A model generated the notes under the pieces. The model ran no database searches and had not been told where the DNA came from. It saw only the letters and a list, made by a program, of their open reading frames with translations. From positions 1,850,079 through 1,914,078 of the forward strand of contig CP070758.1 in assembly GCA_020348925.1 (NCBI GenBank): 64,000 nt of DNA, in the 5' to 3' direction. This DNA comes from Gemmatimonadota bacterium. GTDB lineage: Bacteria > JBHIER01 > G020348925. Positions within the stretch are counted from its first letter, which is position 1. Each line of letters starts with the position of its first letter. Below are positions 18,903 to 27,467 of this stretch, piece by piece. The translations under genes were made by a program, and so were the position numbers.

Positions 18903-21900
18903 AGAACATAGATAATCATATTGAAGGACAGCGCCTCGAGCTGTCACCGGCAAAGCGAGTTTTTCTCGAAAGGCTCATGCGGGGTGAAGGGAGGAGAGAA
19001 GACCCATCGAGCCTCATACCCAAACGGACGGAGCAGAGCCCCGCCCCCCTCTCCTTTGCTCAGCAGCGGCTGTGGTTCCTGGATCAACTGGAGCCTCATA
19101 ATCCCGCGTATACTGTCCCTATTGCCATGCGTCTGAAAGGCCGGCTGAATGTGGCAGCCCTGGAGCAAAGTCTCAATGAAATTGTGAGGCGCCACGAAGT
19201 CTTGCGGACGACCTTCTCCATGGTGGCTGGACAACCGGTTCAGGTTATCGCAGCAAGTCTAAATCTACATGTAACGGTGGTGGACGTCAGGGAGTTTCCT
19301 GAAGCTGCACGAGAAACAGAAGCTGGAAAGATAATCGCTGAAGAGGTGCAGCGACGGTTCGATCTATCCCAGGATCCACTCGTACGAGTTCATCTGCTGC
19401 GTCTGGAAGAGGAGGTGCACATCCTGCTGATCATAATGCACCACATCGTCTCTGATGAGTGGTCGATGAGGATATTCTTTCAGGAGCTTTCTATACTCTA
19501 TAAGGCTTTGGTTAGAGGGGAGCCGTGGTCACTTCCGGAGCTTCCGATTCAATATGCTGACTTTGCGGTTTGGCAGCGGAAGTGGTTGCGGGGGGATTTC
19601 TTGGACACACAGCGTTCCTATTGGAGGGAGCACGTTGCTGGTATGCCGCGGGTGTTGGAGCTCCCCACCGATCGTCCACGACCAGTAGTACAGACGTATC
19701 GTGGTGGACATCACTCACTGGTGCTGTCCAGAAATGCGACGCATTTGCTGAAGAGATTGAGCCAGCAAGAAGGGGCCACGCTGTTCATGACGTTGCTCTC
19801 TGTCTTCAAGACATTGCTCTTCCACTACACGGGTCAGGAAGATATCTTTGTGGGAACTCCTGTAGCCAATCGCAGCCGGACCGAGATCGAGGGATTGATC
19901 GGATTTTTCACCAACACATTGGTCTTGCGTACCGATCTTTCCGGCAATCCCACCTTTCGAGAATTGATGAGACGTGCACGCGAAGTATGTTTGGGAGCCT
20001 ACACGCATCAGGATGTGCCTTTTGAGAAACTGGTGGAGGAGTTGAAGCCCGAACGGAATCTCAATTATTCTCCTCTGTTTCAGGTGATGTTTGTTTTCCA
20101 GGATGAGACTGCTTTTGTTCCGGAACTCCCGGGCGTGCGTGTCAGTATGATGCAGGTTGACAGCGGGACGTCGAAGTTCGATCTGACGTTGTTCATGCAG
20201 GAGGAGGAGGGTGGGCTTCGGGCCACGGTGGAGTATTCTTCGGATCTGTTTGATGCAGCGACAATCCGAAGGATGTTGAGACATCTGGAGGTGTTGGTGG
20301 AGGGGATTGTGACTGATCCTGATCGGCGTCTTACAGAGTTGCCGTTGTTGACGGAGGTTGAGCGGCATCGGTTGCTGGTGGAATGGAACAAGACCCAATC
20401 GGATTACCCGGCAGATGTATGCGTTCATCAGCTCTTTGAGGTACAGGCAGAGCAGAGGCCTGATGGGATTGCCGTGGTCTTTGAAGATCAGCACCTCACC
20501 TACCGGGAACTCAATGCACGGGCCAACCAACTGGCTCACTACCTCAAAGAGCGCGGCGTGGGACCCGACGTTCCAGTAGGCATTTTCGCGGGGCGTTCGT
20601 TGGACATAGTCATAGGTTTATTAGGTATCCTCAAGGCCGGTGGGGTGTATGTTCCCCTGGACCCATGCTATCCCAAAGATCGTCTGGCCTTTCAGTTACA
20701 GGATACTTGTGTACCGCATCTGTTGACTCAAAAGCGGCTGATGCCAGAGCTTCCCGAACATAATGTGAATGTAATCTGTTTGGACTCGCACTGGGACATC
20801 ATTGCTCAAGAGGGTATAGATAATACTGTCAGCGGGGCCCAGCCCGAGAATTTGATTTACATACTCTATACCTCAGGATCGACAGGACGACCCAAGGGTG
20901 TTGCCATCCCCCATGGTTCCATAGTCAACCTGATAACGTGGCAACTCCATCAGACTGACCTGCCCCAAGGTGCCAAGACGCTGCAGTACAATTCATTCAG
21001 CTTTGACGCCTGTTTCATGGATATCTTTATGAGTTGGTGCTCAGGCGACACATTGTTCATCGTGCCGGAACCCGTACGGCAGGACATCACTGGATTGGCG
21101 CGATTCATTGCAGATCATGGCATCGAACGACTCAATCTCCCCTTTATCGTACTTGAGCATTTGGCTACCATGTGGGATGCTGGGGAGAAGCCGCCACAGT
21201 GCATGAGGGAGATCATCAGCACGGCTGAACAATTGCACGTAAGTCAGCCTCTCAGGAGACTATTCGCTCAATTACCCCATTGTCTCCTGTTCAATCACTA
21301 CGGTCCCTCCGAGACTCACGTCGTCACCGCCTTCGCACTGACGGGACCACCGGGTAACTGGCCAGAATTTCCTGCCATAGGACGGCCCATAGCCAACACA
21401 CGTACCTATATCTTGGATATAAGTTTTTGCCCTGTCCCGGTGGGGCTGCCCGGTGACCTGTACATTGGGGGTGTCAGCTTGGCTCGCGGCTATCTGGATC
21501 GGCCGGAATTGACGGCGGAGCGTTTTGTTCCGAATCCCTTCGGTGACGAGTCGGAGGCACGGATATATAAGACCGGAGACGTGGCCCGTTACTCACCGGA
21601 TGGAAATATCGAGTACCTGGGCCGCATGGATCACCAGGTGAAACTCCGCGGTTTCCGCATCGAGTTGGGGGAGATCGAGGCCGTTTTGAACCAGCACTCT
21701 GGGGTGAAGGAGGCCGTGGTACTGGCCAGGGAGGGATGGGCTCAGGAGAAGCGCTTGGTCGCCTATGTTGTCCCGAATCAGACGGGAGCGCTTCTCAGCA
21801 GCGAACTGCGCGGTTTCCTGAAACAGAAGCTTCCGGAGTACATGGTGCCCTCGGTTTTTGTGACGCTGGAAGCCCTGCCGTTGACGTCGAGCGGCAAGGT

Positions 21901-23473
21901 GGACCGCGGGGCGCTTCCTGTACCTGGTCAGAGACGACCTGAGCTGGAAGTGACCTTTGCCCCTCCCAGGACGTCTGTTGAAGAAATGCTGAGGGGGATC
22001 TGGACCGAGGTCCTCGGTCTTGAGCAGGTCGGTATCCGCGACAACTTCTTTGAGCTGGGAGGACATTCTCTGCTGGCTGTGAAACTGGTGTCGAGGATGT
22101 CGCTGGCGCTGAATCGCGAAATATCGGTCAGGTTTCTCTTTCAACACCCCACCATTGCCGACTGCAGCGAAGCGATAGAGAATCTTCACCAGGCTGGTGA
22201 ATCCCCGCAGGCTCAGGAGTATAGTGGTGTCTCCTCCCTCCCTCACGGTGGACCCTCTGAACTCTCCCTGTCACCCTTCCTGCAGATCGAGCACCGCCCA
22301 CTCTTACCATTGTTTACAGAGGGGAAGATTCCTCCTGTTGATGCGGCGGCTCTGGGATATTTTCCCGACAGTCTTCTGAGGCGCACTGATGTGACCCGCG
22401 ATGAAATAATTGATAGGTGGTGTGACGGCCACCCGTCCTTGAAAGTTCACATCGAGACCTCTTTAGGCCGAATTGCCCTCATACTGCTGCCTCGATTTCA
22501 TTCCGAGCTGTACAAAGATGAGGACGACCTCGTGCGGGTCATTCTCGAAGCGCTGGAACTGGCTGTTCGGACTGGGGCAAGCACTGTCTCTCTTTCAGGA
22601 CTGATCCCTTCGGCCACGGACTACGGTCGCTCCATCGAGGCAGCACGCTCCAAGCGGGTGGATGTGCCGATGATTACCACCGGACACGCTACAACCGCCG
22701 CCACAGTCGTGTTGGCTGTAAAAAAGATTTTACATGAAGGCGGGCGGGACCTGGCCCGGGAGCGGGTTGGGTTCCTGGGTTTGGGATCCATCGGGCAGGC
22801 GACCCTTCGTCTGATGCTGAACTGTCTGCCCCATCCACTGGAGATCACACTGTGTGATGTCTACAGCAAGCTCGATTTCCTGGAAAGAATCCGGCGGGAG
22901 CTCATCGATGATTTGGGATTTCAAGGTCCCGTCCGGCTCAGTCAATCACGGCTGGACGTACCACCGGAGTTTGATGAGGCCAGCCTGATCGTCGGGGCCA
23001 CCAATGTACCCGACATTCTGGATATCCGGCGCGTCAATCCCGGAACAATGATGGTTGATGATTCCGGACCTCATTGTTTCGTTGTCAGGAATGCTATCAG
23101 ACGTCTTCAGGAGCAGGAAGATATTCTCTTTACCGAAGGCGGAGTGCTCCGATCGCCGCATCCCATCCGTCAGCTCAGATACGTACCGCGTTCGGAGGAA
23201 AAAATGATGGATCCTGCCCAGAGGGAAGCCCTTATGAATTTCAATCCCTTTCACATAACGGGTTGTGTTCTCTCCGGCCTCCTTTCCTCACGCTTTGAGG
23301 ACCTCCCGCCGACGGTGGGACTCGTCGACGATCAATCATGCAATGCGCACTACGATCGGCTCAGTCGATTAGGATTTCAAGGCGCCGACCTAACTTGTGA
23401 GAGCTACGTGCTTCCCGAAAAATCGATTCACAGCTTCCGGAACCGTTTCGGGGGAGTGGACCAGGATGAGTGA
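18899..23473 (+). CDS. NRPS module C-A-T fused to an acyl-ACP-reductase-like domain
   Basis: 1524 residues. An N-terminal docking-type helix is followed by a condensation domain (MHHIVSDEW), an adenylation domain (LYTSGSTGRPKGV; FNHYGPSETHVV) and a carrier domain (Ser1057 in LGGHSLLA). Residues ~1120-1520 are not a standard NRPS domain. They contain ITTGHATTAATV (near 1260), a Rossmann motif FLGLGSIG (Gly1294, Gly1296, Gly1299), EGGVLRSPHP, and ITGCVLSGLLSSRFE with Cys1456. The order and spacing follow cyanobacterial acyl-ACP reductase (AAR): TTGNTHTAYV, Rossmann site, NGGVVEHC, and ACFAEAMLLEFE carrying the acyl-binding Cys. The natural inference is NADPH-dependent reduction of a carrier-bound thioester to an aldehyde. 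The ornithine-cyclodeaminase fold is a more distant alternative. The A-domain pocket (Asp235, Ala236, Met239, His322, Val330, Val331) shares His-Val-Val with known proline codes. The gene overlaps both neighbours, and the next synthetase starts within its last eight bases. Confidence 0.9.
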   Translation: MKNIDNHIEGQRLELSPAKRVFLERLMRGEGRREDPSSLIPKRTEQSPAPLSFAQQRLWFLDQLEPHNPAYTVPIAMRLKGRLNVAALEQSLNEIVRRHEVLRTTFSMVAGQPVQVIAASLNLHVTVVDVREFPEAARETEAGKIIAEEVQRRFDLSQDPLVRVHLLRLEEEVHILLIIMHHIVSDEWSMRIFFQELSILYKALVRGEPWSLPELPIQYADFAVWQRKWLRGDFLDTQRSYWREHVAGMPRVLELPTDRPRPVVQTYRGGHHSLVLSRNATHLLKRLSQQEGATLFMTLLSVFKTLLFHYTGQEDIFVGTPVANRSRTEIEGLIGFFTNTLVLRTDLSGNPTFRELMRRAREVCLGAYTHQDVPFEKLVEELKPERNLNYSPLFQVMFVFQDETAFVPELPGVRVSMMQVDSGTSKFDLTLFMQEEEGGLRATVEYSSDLFDAATIRRMLRHLEVLVEGIVTDPDRRLTELPLLTEVERHRLLVEWNKTQSDYPADVCVHQLFEVQAEQRPDGIAVVFEDQHLTYRELNARANQLAHYLKERGVGPDVPVGIFAGRSLDIVIGLLGILKAGGVYVPLDPCYPKDRLAFQLQDTCVPHLLTQKRLMPELPEHNVNVICLDSHWDIIAQEGIDNTVSGAQPENLIYILYTSGSTGRPKGVAIPHGSIVNLITWQLHQTDLPQGAKTLQYNSFSFDACFMDIFMSWCSGDTLFIVPEPVRQDITGLARFIADHGIERLNLPFIVLEHLATMWDAGEKPPQCMREIISTAEQLHVSQPLRRLFAQLPHCLLFNHYGPSETHVVTAFALTGPPGNWPEFPAIGRPIANTRTYILDISFCPVPVGLPGDLYIGGVSLARGYLDRPELTAERFVPNPFGDESEARIYKTGDVARYSPDGNIEYLGRMDHQVKLRGFRIELGEIEAVLNQHSGVKEAVVLAREGWAQEKRLVAYVVPNQTGALLSSELRGFLKQKLPEYMVPSVFVTLEALPLTSSGKVDRGALPVPGQRRPELEVTFAPPRTSVEEMLRGIWTEVLGLEQVGIRDNFFELGGHSLLAVKLVSRMSLALNREISVRFLFQHPTIADCSEAIENLHQAGESPQAQEYSGVSSLPHGGPSELSLSPFLQIEHRPLLPLFTEGKIPPVDAAALGYFPDSLLRRTDVTRDEIIDRWCDGHPSLKVHIETSLGRIALILLPRFHSELYKDEDDLVRVILEALELAVRTGASTVSLSGLIPSATDYGRSIEAARSKRVDVPMITTGHATTAATVVLAVKKILHEGGRDLARERVGFLGLGSIGQATLRLMLNCLPHPLEITLCDVYSKLDFLERIRRELIDDLGFQGPVRLSQSRLDVPPEFDEASLIVGATNVPDILDIRRVNPGTMMVDDSGPHCFVVRNAIRRLQEQEDILFTEGGVLRSPHPIRQLRYVPRSEEKMMDPAQREALMNFNPFHITGCVLSGLLSSRFEDLPPTVGLVDDQSCNAHYDRLSRLGFQGADLTCESYVLPEKSIHSFRNRFGGVDQDE

Positions 23474-26400
23474 ACGATCACCCCTCTACCCCACGTCCTG
23501 TGCTCAGCAGCAACTGTGGTTTCAGGCCCAGTTGGATCCGGAGAGTCACGTTTCTAATATTGCCTCCGCGGTGCGCTTGCATGGTTCCCTCCGTGTACCG
23601 GCGTTGGAGCGGAGTCTCGATGAGATTGCTCGACGCCACAAAGCCTTGCGGACGACTTTCCTGACCAGAGCGGGACAACTCAAACAGGTTGTGGCACAAT
23701 CCTCAATACCGCGGTTACCGGTACACGACCTGACGGTGTTCCCTGAGAGTGAGCGGGAGGATGAAGCCAGACGACTGCTCACAGAGAAAGCGCGTCGCCC
23801 TTTTGATCTGGCCACAGGTCCACTTTTTTTGGCAGGCATACTCCGGCTGGGGGTGGATGATCATATCCTTTTTACAGTAATGCACCGAATCATCGCGGAT
23901 AATTGGTCCTTGGGTATATTTTTTCAGGAATTCTTTATTCTTTACGAGGCTTACTCCACCGGAAAATCCTCGCCCCTTCCGGAGCTCACTACGCAGTATC
24001 ACAAGTTTGCTCAGTGGCAATGTAAGTGGATGAAGAGCAAATCAGCCGAGGAACAGCTCTCATATTGGAAACAGCGACTCGCTCATGTTCCGTTCACGGT
24101 GAATCTCCCTACCGACGGCTCACGTCACGGCTCGCGACGAATCCACCAGGGTGCAACGCAGTCACTGATGCTGCCTGAATCACTGTCTCACTCCCTCAGA
24201 GCCCTGAGCCATCAGGAGGAGGTTACCTTACCCACTATTTTACTGGCCGCCTGGCACGTGCTGCTGTATCGCTACACGAATCAGGGTGAGATTGTCGTCG
24301 GATTTACCACTGAAGGCCGCAGGCGCTCGGGGATGGAGGAACCGATTGGATTATGTAGCAATATCCTGGCCCTGCGAATGCCGCCAGTGCGAGACAATCC
24401 TGCTTTCAGGGAGCTGCTGAAGCGGATGCGCGGAGTGATCCTGGAAGCGTATGCCAACCAGGATGTACCCTTTGAGAATGTGATGGAGGAACTGCAATCG
24501 CAAGGGGACTTGGACCGCACGCCTCAGTTTCAGGTCGCCTTCCAATTCGATCATCGCCCTGATGTGGCTTCAAAGCCGCACGGCTTGGACGTGAAAGACT
24601 TCGAGTTTGAAAAAGGAATTTCAAGGCATGATGTAACCCTGAAGATTGTAGAGAAGGTGGAAGAACTCTCCTGCTCTTTCGAGTACAACACCGACCTGTT
24701 TGAGGCGACGACCATCGCCCGGATGGGATGGCATTTCAAGAGATTGTTGGAAGGCATTGTAGATCAGCCGGATGAGGTCATCTCGGATTTGCCGCTGTTG
24801 ACGGAAGGCGAATGGCATCAACTCCTTGTGGAGTGGAATACGGTTCGAGTCGAGAACTTTAAGGAGGAATTTTATCATCGGAGTTTTGAGTTTCAAGCCG
24901 AACGATTGTCAGACGCGGTGGCGGTCGTGTTTGAGGGTGAGCACTTGACATATCAGGAGTTGAATGTGCGAGCAAACCAATTGGCGCACTATTTACAAGC
25001 TCTGGGTGTAGGACCTGACGTACTTGTAGGGATGTGTATGGAGCGTTCTCCGGAGTTGGTCGTTGGAGTGCTCGCAACTCTCAAGGCAGGCGGGGCTTGC
25101 GTGCCTCTGGATCCGACATTTCCAGAGGACTGGTTTGCTTTTGTCTTGGAAGACACGGATGTTCAGGTCGTATTAACGCAAGACCGTTTGCTCAAGAAGC
25201 TTGCCGGGCACACAGGTCATGTGATCTGTTTGGATTCGGCCCAGGAGAACTGGGATCGAGAAAGCACAGAAAATCCGGTTCGTGATATAACGAGCGAAAA
25301 TTTATCATTTGTGTACTACACCTCCGGCTCAACAGGTATTCCCAAAGCCGTGATGCAGCCGTACCGCAAAGTTGACACAACCGAGTCACTTGTTTCATTT
25401 ACAGAAGAGGATCGACATCTGTTCAAAGCATCCATCGGCTTTACTCCCTTCGGTGCTGAGATTCTCACGCCTTTGATGACGGGTGGAAAAATGATTATTG
25501 CTGAGCCGGGACGGAGTCAGGACAGCACCTATCTCGTTCCATTGATTACCAAGCATACGGTGACGTATATCAGTGTTGTGCCTGCGATGCTACGAATGCT
25601 TCTGGAGCAGGATGAAATTGAAACATGTCGTAGCCTGAAACATGTCCTTTCCTTCGGTGAACCATTGCCCCATGACCTCCGAGAGCGCTTTTTCACTCGG
25701 ACGGCTGCGAACCTGTACGTCTTATACGGCACCACCGAAGCACCCAGCGCGACCTTCAAGATGTGCCAGCGCGGGGATGATGCATCGAGTAGTGGCGGTT
25801 TCTCCATAGGTCGGCGCCTGTCCGGAAACCGGATCCATATTATGTCTCTCATGGGCGGGATGCAACCGGTTCCCATTGGCGTGCCGGGAGAGCTCTGTTG
25901 CAGCGGTTTTAACCTGGCTCGAGGGTATCTCAACCGTCCAGACTTGACTGCGGAGAGGTTCGTTCCAGATCCCGTCGGTGATGAGCCGGGAGCGCGCCTA
26001 TATAAAACCGGAGACTTGGCTCGCTACCTGCCTGATGGGAACATCGAGTTCCTCGGCCGTATCGATCACCAGGTGAAACTCCGCGGCCTCCGTATCGAGC
26101 TTGCAGAGATCGAGGCAATACTGAGGCAGCACGTGACTGTCTTCGAGGTCGCCGTCGTGATGAGGGAAGACGAACCCGGGAATAACCGACTTGCAGCCTA
26201 CGTGGTTCCCAATCAAGGGTCTACAATTTCCATCAGCGAACTCCGAAGTTTCCTAAGGGTGAAGCTTCCCGAGTACATGGTGCCTTCCGCTTTTGTTGAG
26301 CTGGATGCACTGTCCCTGACACGCAACGGGAAAATTGATCGTCAGGCTCTGCCAGCACCCGACAGGGTCAGACCCGAACAGGGAAGAGCTTTCATTGCAC

Positions 26401-27467
26401 CTCGGGATGCGCTGGAAAATCACCTGGTAAAGATATGGGAAAAGCTTCTGGGCATCAAACCCATCGGTGTCAGGGACAGCTTCTTCGATCTGGGCGGACA
26501 TTCACTTCTCGCAGTGCGCTTGTTCGCACAGATCGAAAAGATGCTTGATAAAAAACTTTCCCTGGCAAATCTCCTCGAGGCACCGACGGTTGAGCAGCTC
26601 GCTGGCCTTCTTCGCCAGGAAGGCGAGCCAGCACACTGGTCTTCATTAGTGGCCATTCAATCCGAAGGCACCAAACTGCCCTTCTTCTGGGTACCTCCGG
26701 CCGCGGCTGATGTCATCAGCTTGGCAGATCTCGCCAGGCATCTGGGACCGGATCGACCCTTCTATGGACTCCAACCTCTGGGATTGGAGGGGAATCAATC
26801 TCCCCATGCCCACGTTGAGGAGATGGCCGCCCATTATATAAAAGAAATACGCAACATTCAGTCTGAAGGTCCTTATCTTTTGGGAGGAATCTGTTTCGGA
26901 GGCATTGTGGCGTTCGAGATGGCTTGCCGGCTTCATGAGCAAAATGACTCTGTGGCTTTCCTTGCTCTCTTGGATTCCAGTCAGCCACCCCCCCTGATAT
27001 CGCTGCGGGATTATGTTCCCCGTTTACTCCTCCACCATTTACCGAGGGGACAATTGACCTACTGTCTCAAGAAAGACCTGAGAGAGAAGGGAACAAAGTG
27101 GAAATGGAAGCTGTCCCGGAGTCATGGAGGCCGCCGTTTCTACAGGGTGTGGAATGTTCATGAAACGGCACGGAGAGCATACGTACCCCGTCCTTATCCG
27201 GGTCGGATCACCCTCTTTGAGAGCCGCGAATTTCGCATTCGTTTTCCCGATTACGAGGCCCGGTGGTCCGCGCTGACCGAGGAGGGTTTGGATTGTCACA
27301 CCATAGCGTGCGATCATGGCGATTTCCTGCATGAACCCTATGTCCGGATCGTCGCCGAGAAATTGAAAAACTGCCTCGAGGGTGTACCCTCTCAGAACGA
27401 TGCTGGGAGAAATAAAAAGACTGCGTTGTCAAGAGCCCCCATTATAAACAGGGAGTTGTTAGGTTGA
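23466..27467 (+). CDS. NRPS module C*-A-T-TE with degenerate condensation motif
   Basis: 1333 residues from ATG 23466, chosen because it overlaps the previous stop, has GGGGGAG upstream and opens directly into the condensation domain (YPTSCAQQQLWFQAQ); an upstream ATG at 23397 would add 23 unlikely residues. In the condensation motif the expected HHxxxDG reads HRIIADN: His140 is kept, but the catalytic second His is Arg141 (codon CGA at 23886). The adenylation domain has YYTSGSTGIPKAV, LYGTTEAPS and NGKIDRQAL, but its A4 region reads FTPFGAE, so the amino-binding Asp is Thr660. The carrier Ser1013 is intact. The TE carries Cys1143 in GGICFGG and is very like the TE of the first synthetase (shared stretch LLDSSQPPPLISLR). 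As the last module of the four-gene chain it should release the product, but whether its own condensation domain forms a bond is doubtful. Confidence 0.93.
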   Translation: MSERSPLYPTSCAQQQLWFQAQLDPESHVSNIASAVRLHGSLRVPALERSLDEIARRHKALRTTFLTRAGQLKQVVAQSSIPRLPVHDLTVFPESEREDEARRLLTEKARRPFDLATGPLFLAGILRLGVDDHILFTVMHRIIADNWSLGIFFQEFFILYEAYSTGKSSPLPELTTQYHKFAQWQCKWMKSKSAEEQLSYWKQRLAHVPFTVNLPTDGSRHGSRRIHQGATQSLMLPESLSHSLRALSHQEEVTLPTILLAAWHVLLYRYTNQGEIVVGFTTEGRRRSGMEEPIGLCSNILALRMPPVRDNPAFRELLKRMRGVILEAYANQDVPFENVMEELQSQGDLDRTPQFQVAFQFDHRPDVASKPHGLDVKDFEFEKGISRHDVTLKIVEKVEELSCSFEYNTDLFEATTIARMGWHFKRLLEGIVDQPDEVISDLPLLTEGEWHQLLVEWNTVRVENFKEEFYHRSFEFQAERLSDAVAVVFEGEHLTYQELNVRANQLAHYLQALGVGPDVLVGMCMERSPELVVGVLATLKAGGACVPLDPTFPEDWFAFVLEDTDVQVVLTQDRLLKKLAGHTGHVICLDSAQENWDRESTENPVRDITSENLSFVYYTSGSTGIPKAVMQPYRKVDTTESLVSFTEEDRHLFKASIGFTPFGAEILTPLMTGGKMIIAEPGRSQDSTYLVPLITKHTVTYISVVPAMLRMLLEQDEIETCRSLKHVLSFGEPLPHDLRERFFTRTAANLYVLYGTTEAPSATFKMCQRGDDASSSGGFSIGRRLSGNRIHIMSLMGGMQPVPIGVPGELCCSGFNLARGYLNRPDLTAERFVPDPVGDEPGARLYKTGDLARYLPDGNIEFLGRIDHQVKLRGLRIELAEIEAILRQHVTVFEVAVVMREDEPGNNRLAAYVVPNQGSTISISELRSFLRVKLPEYMVPSAFVELDALSLTRNGKIDRQALPAPDRVRPEQGRAFIAPRDALENHLVKIWEKLLGIKPIGVRDSFFDLGGHSLLAVRLFAQIEKMLDKKLSLANLLEAPTVEQLAGLLRQEGEPAHWSSLVAIQSEGTKLPFFWVPPAAADVISLADLARHLGPDRPFYGLQPLGLEGNQSPHAHVEEMAAHYIKEIRNIQSEGPYLLGGICFGGIVAFEMACRLHEQNDSVAFLALLDSSQPPPLISLRDYVPRLLLHHLPRGQLTYCLKKDLREKGTKWKWKLSRSHGGRRFYRVWNVHETARRAYVPRPYPGRITLFESREFRIRFPDYEARWSALTEEGLDCHTIACDHGDFLHEPYVRIVAEKLKNCLEGVPSQNDAGRNKKTALSRAPIINRELLG

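Noticed and set aside
19715-20539. 274-codon minus-strand open frame
   Set aside because: Shadow of the 18899-23473 synthetase; no domain or start signal.
22230-23473. Ornithine cyclodeaminase call for the C-terminal NRPS domain
   Set aside because: The Rossmann motif and the TTG-x-A-TTAAT text first suggested it, but the later motifs and the Cys fit acyl-ACP reductase in order and spacing. Kept as an alternative only.
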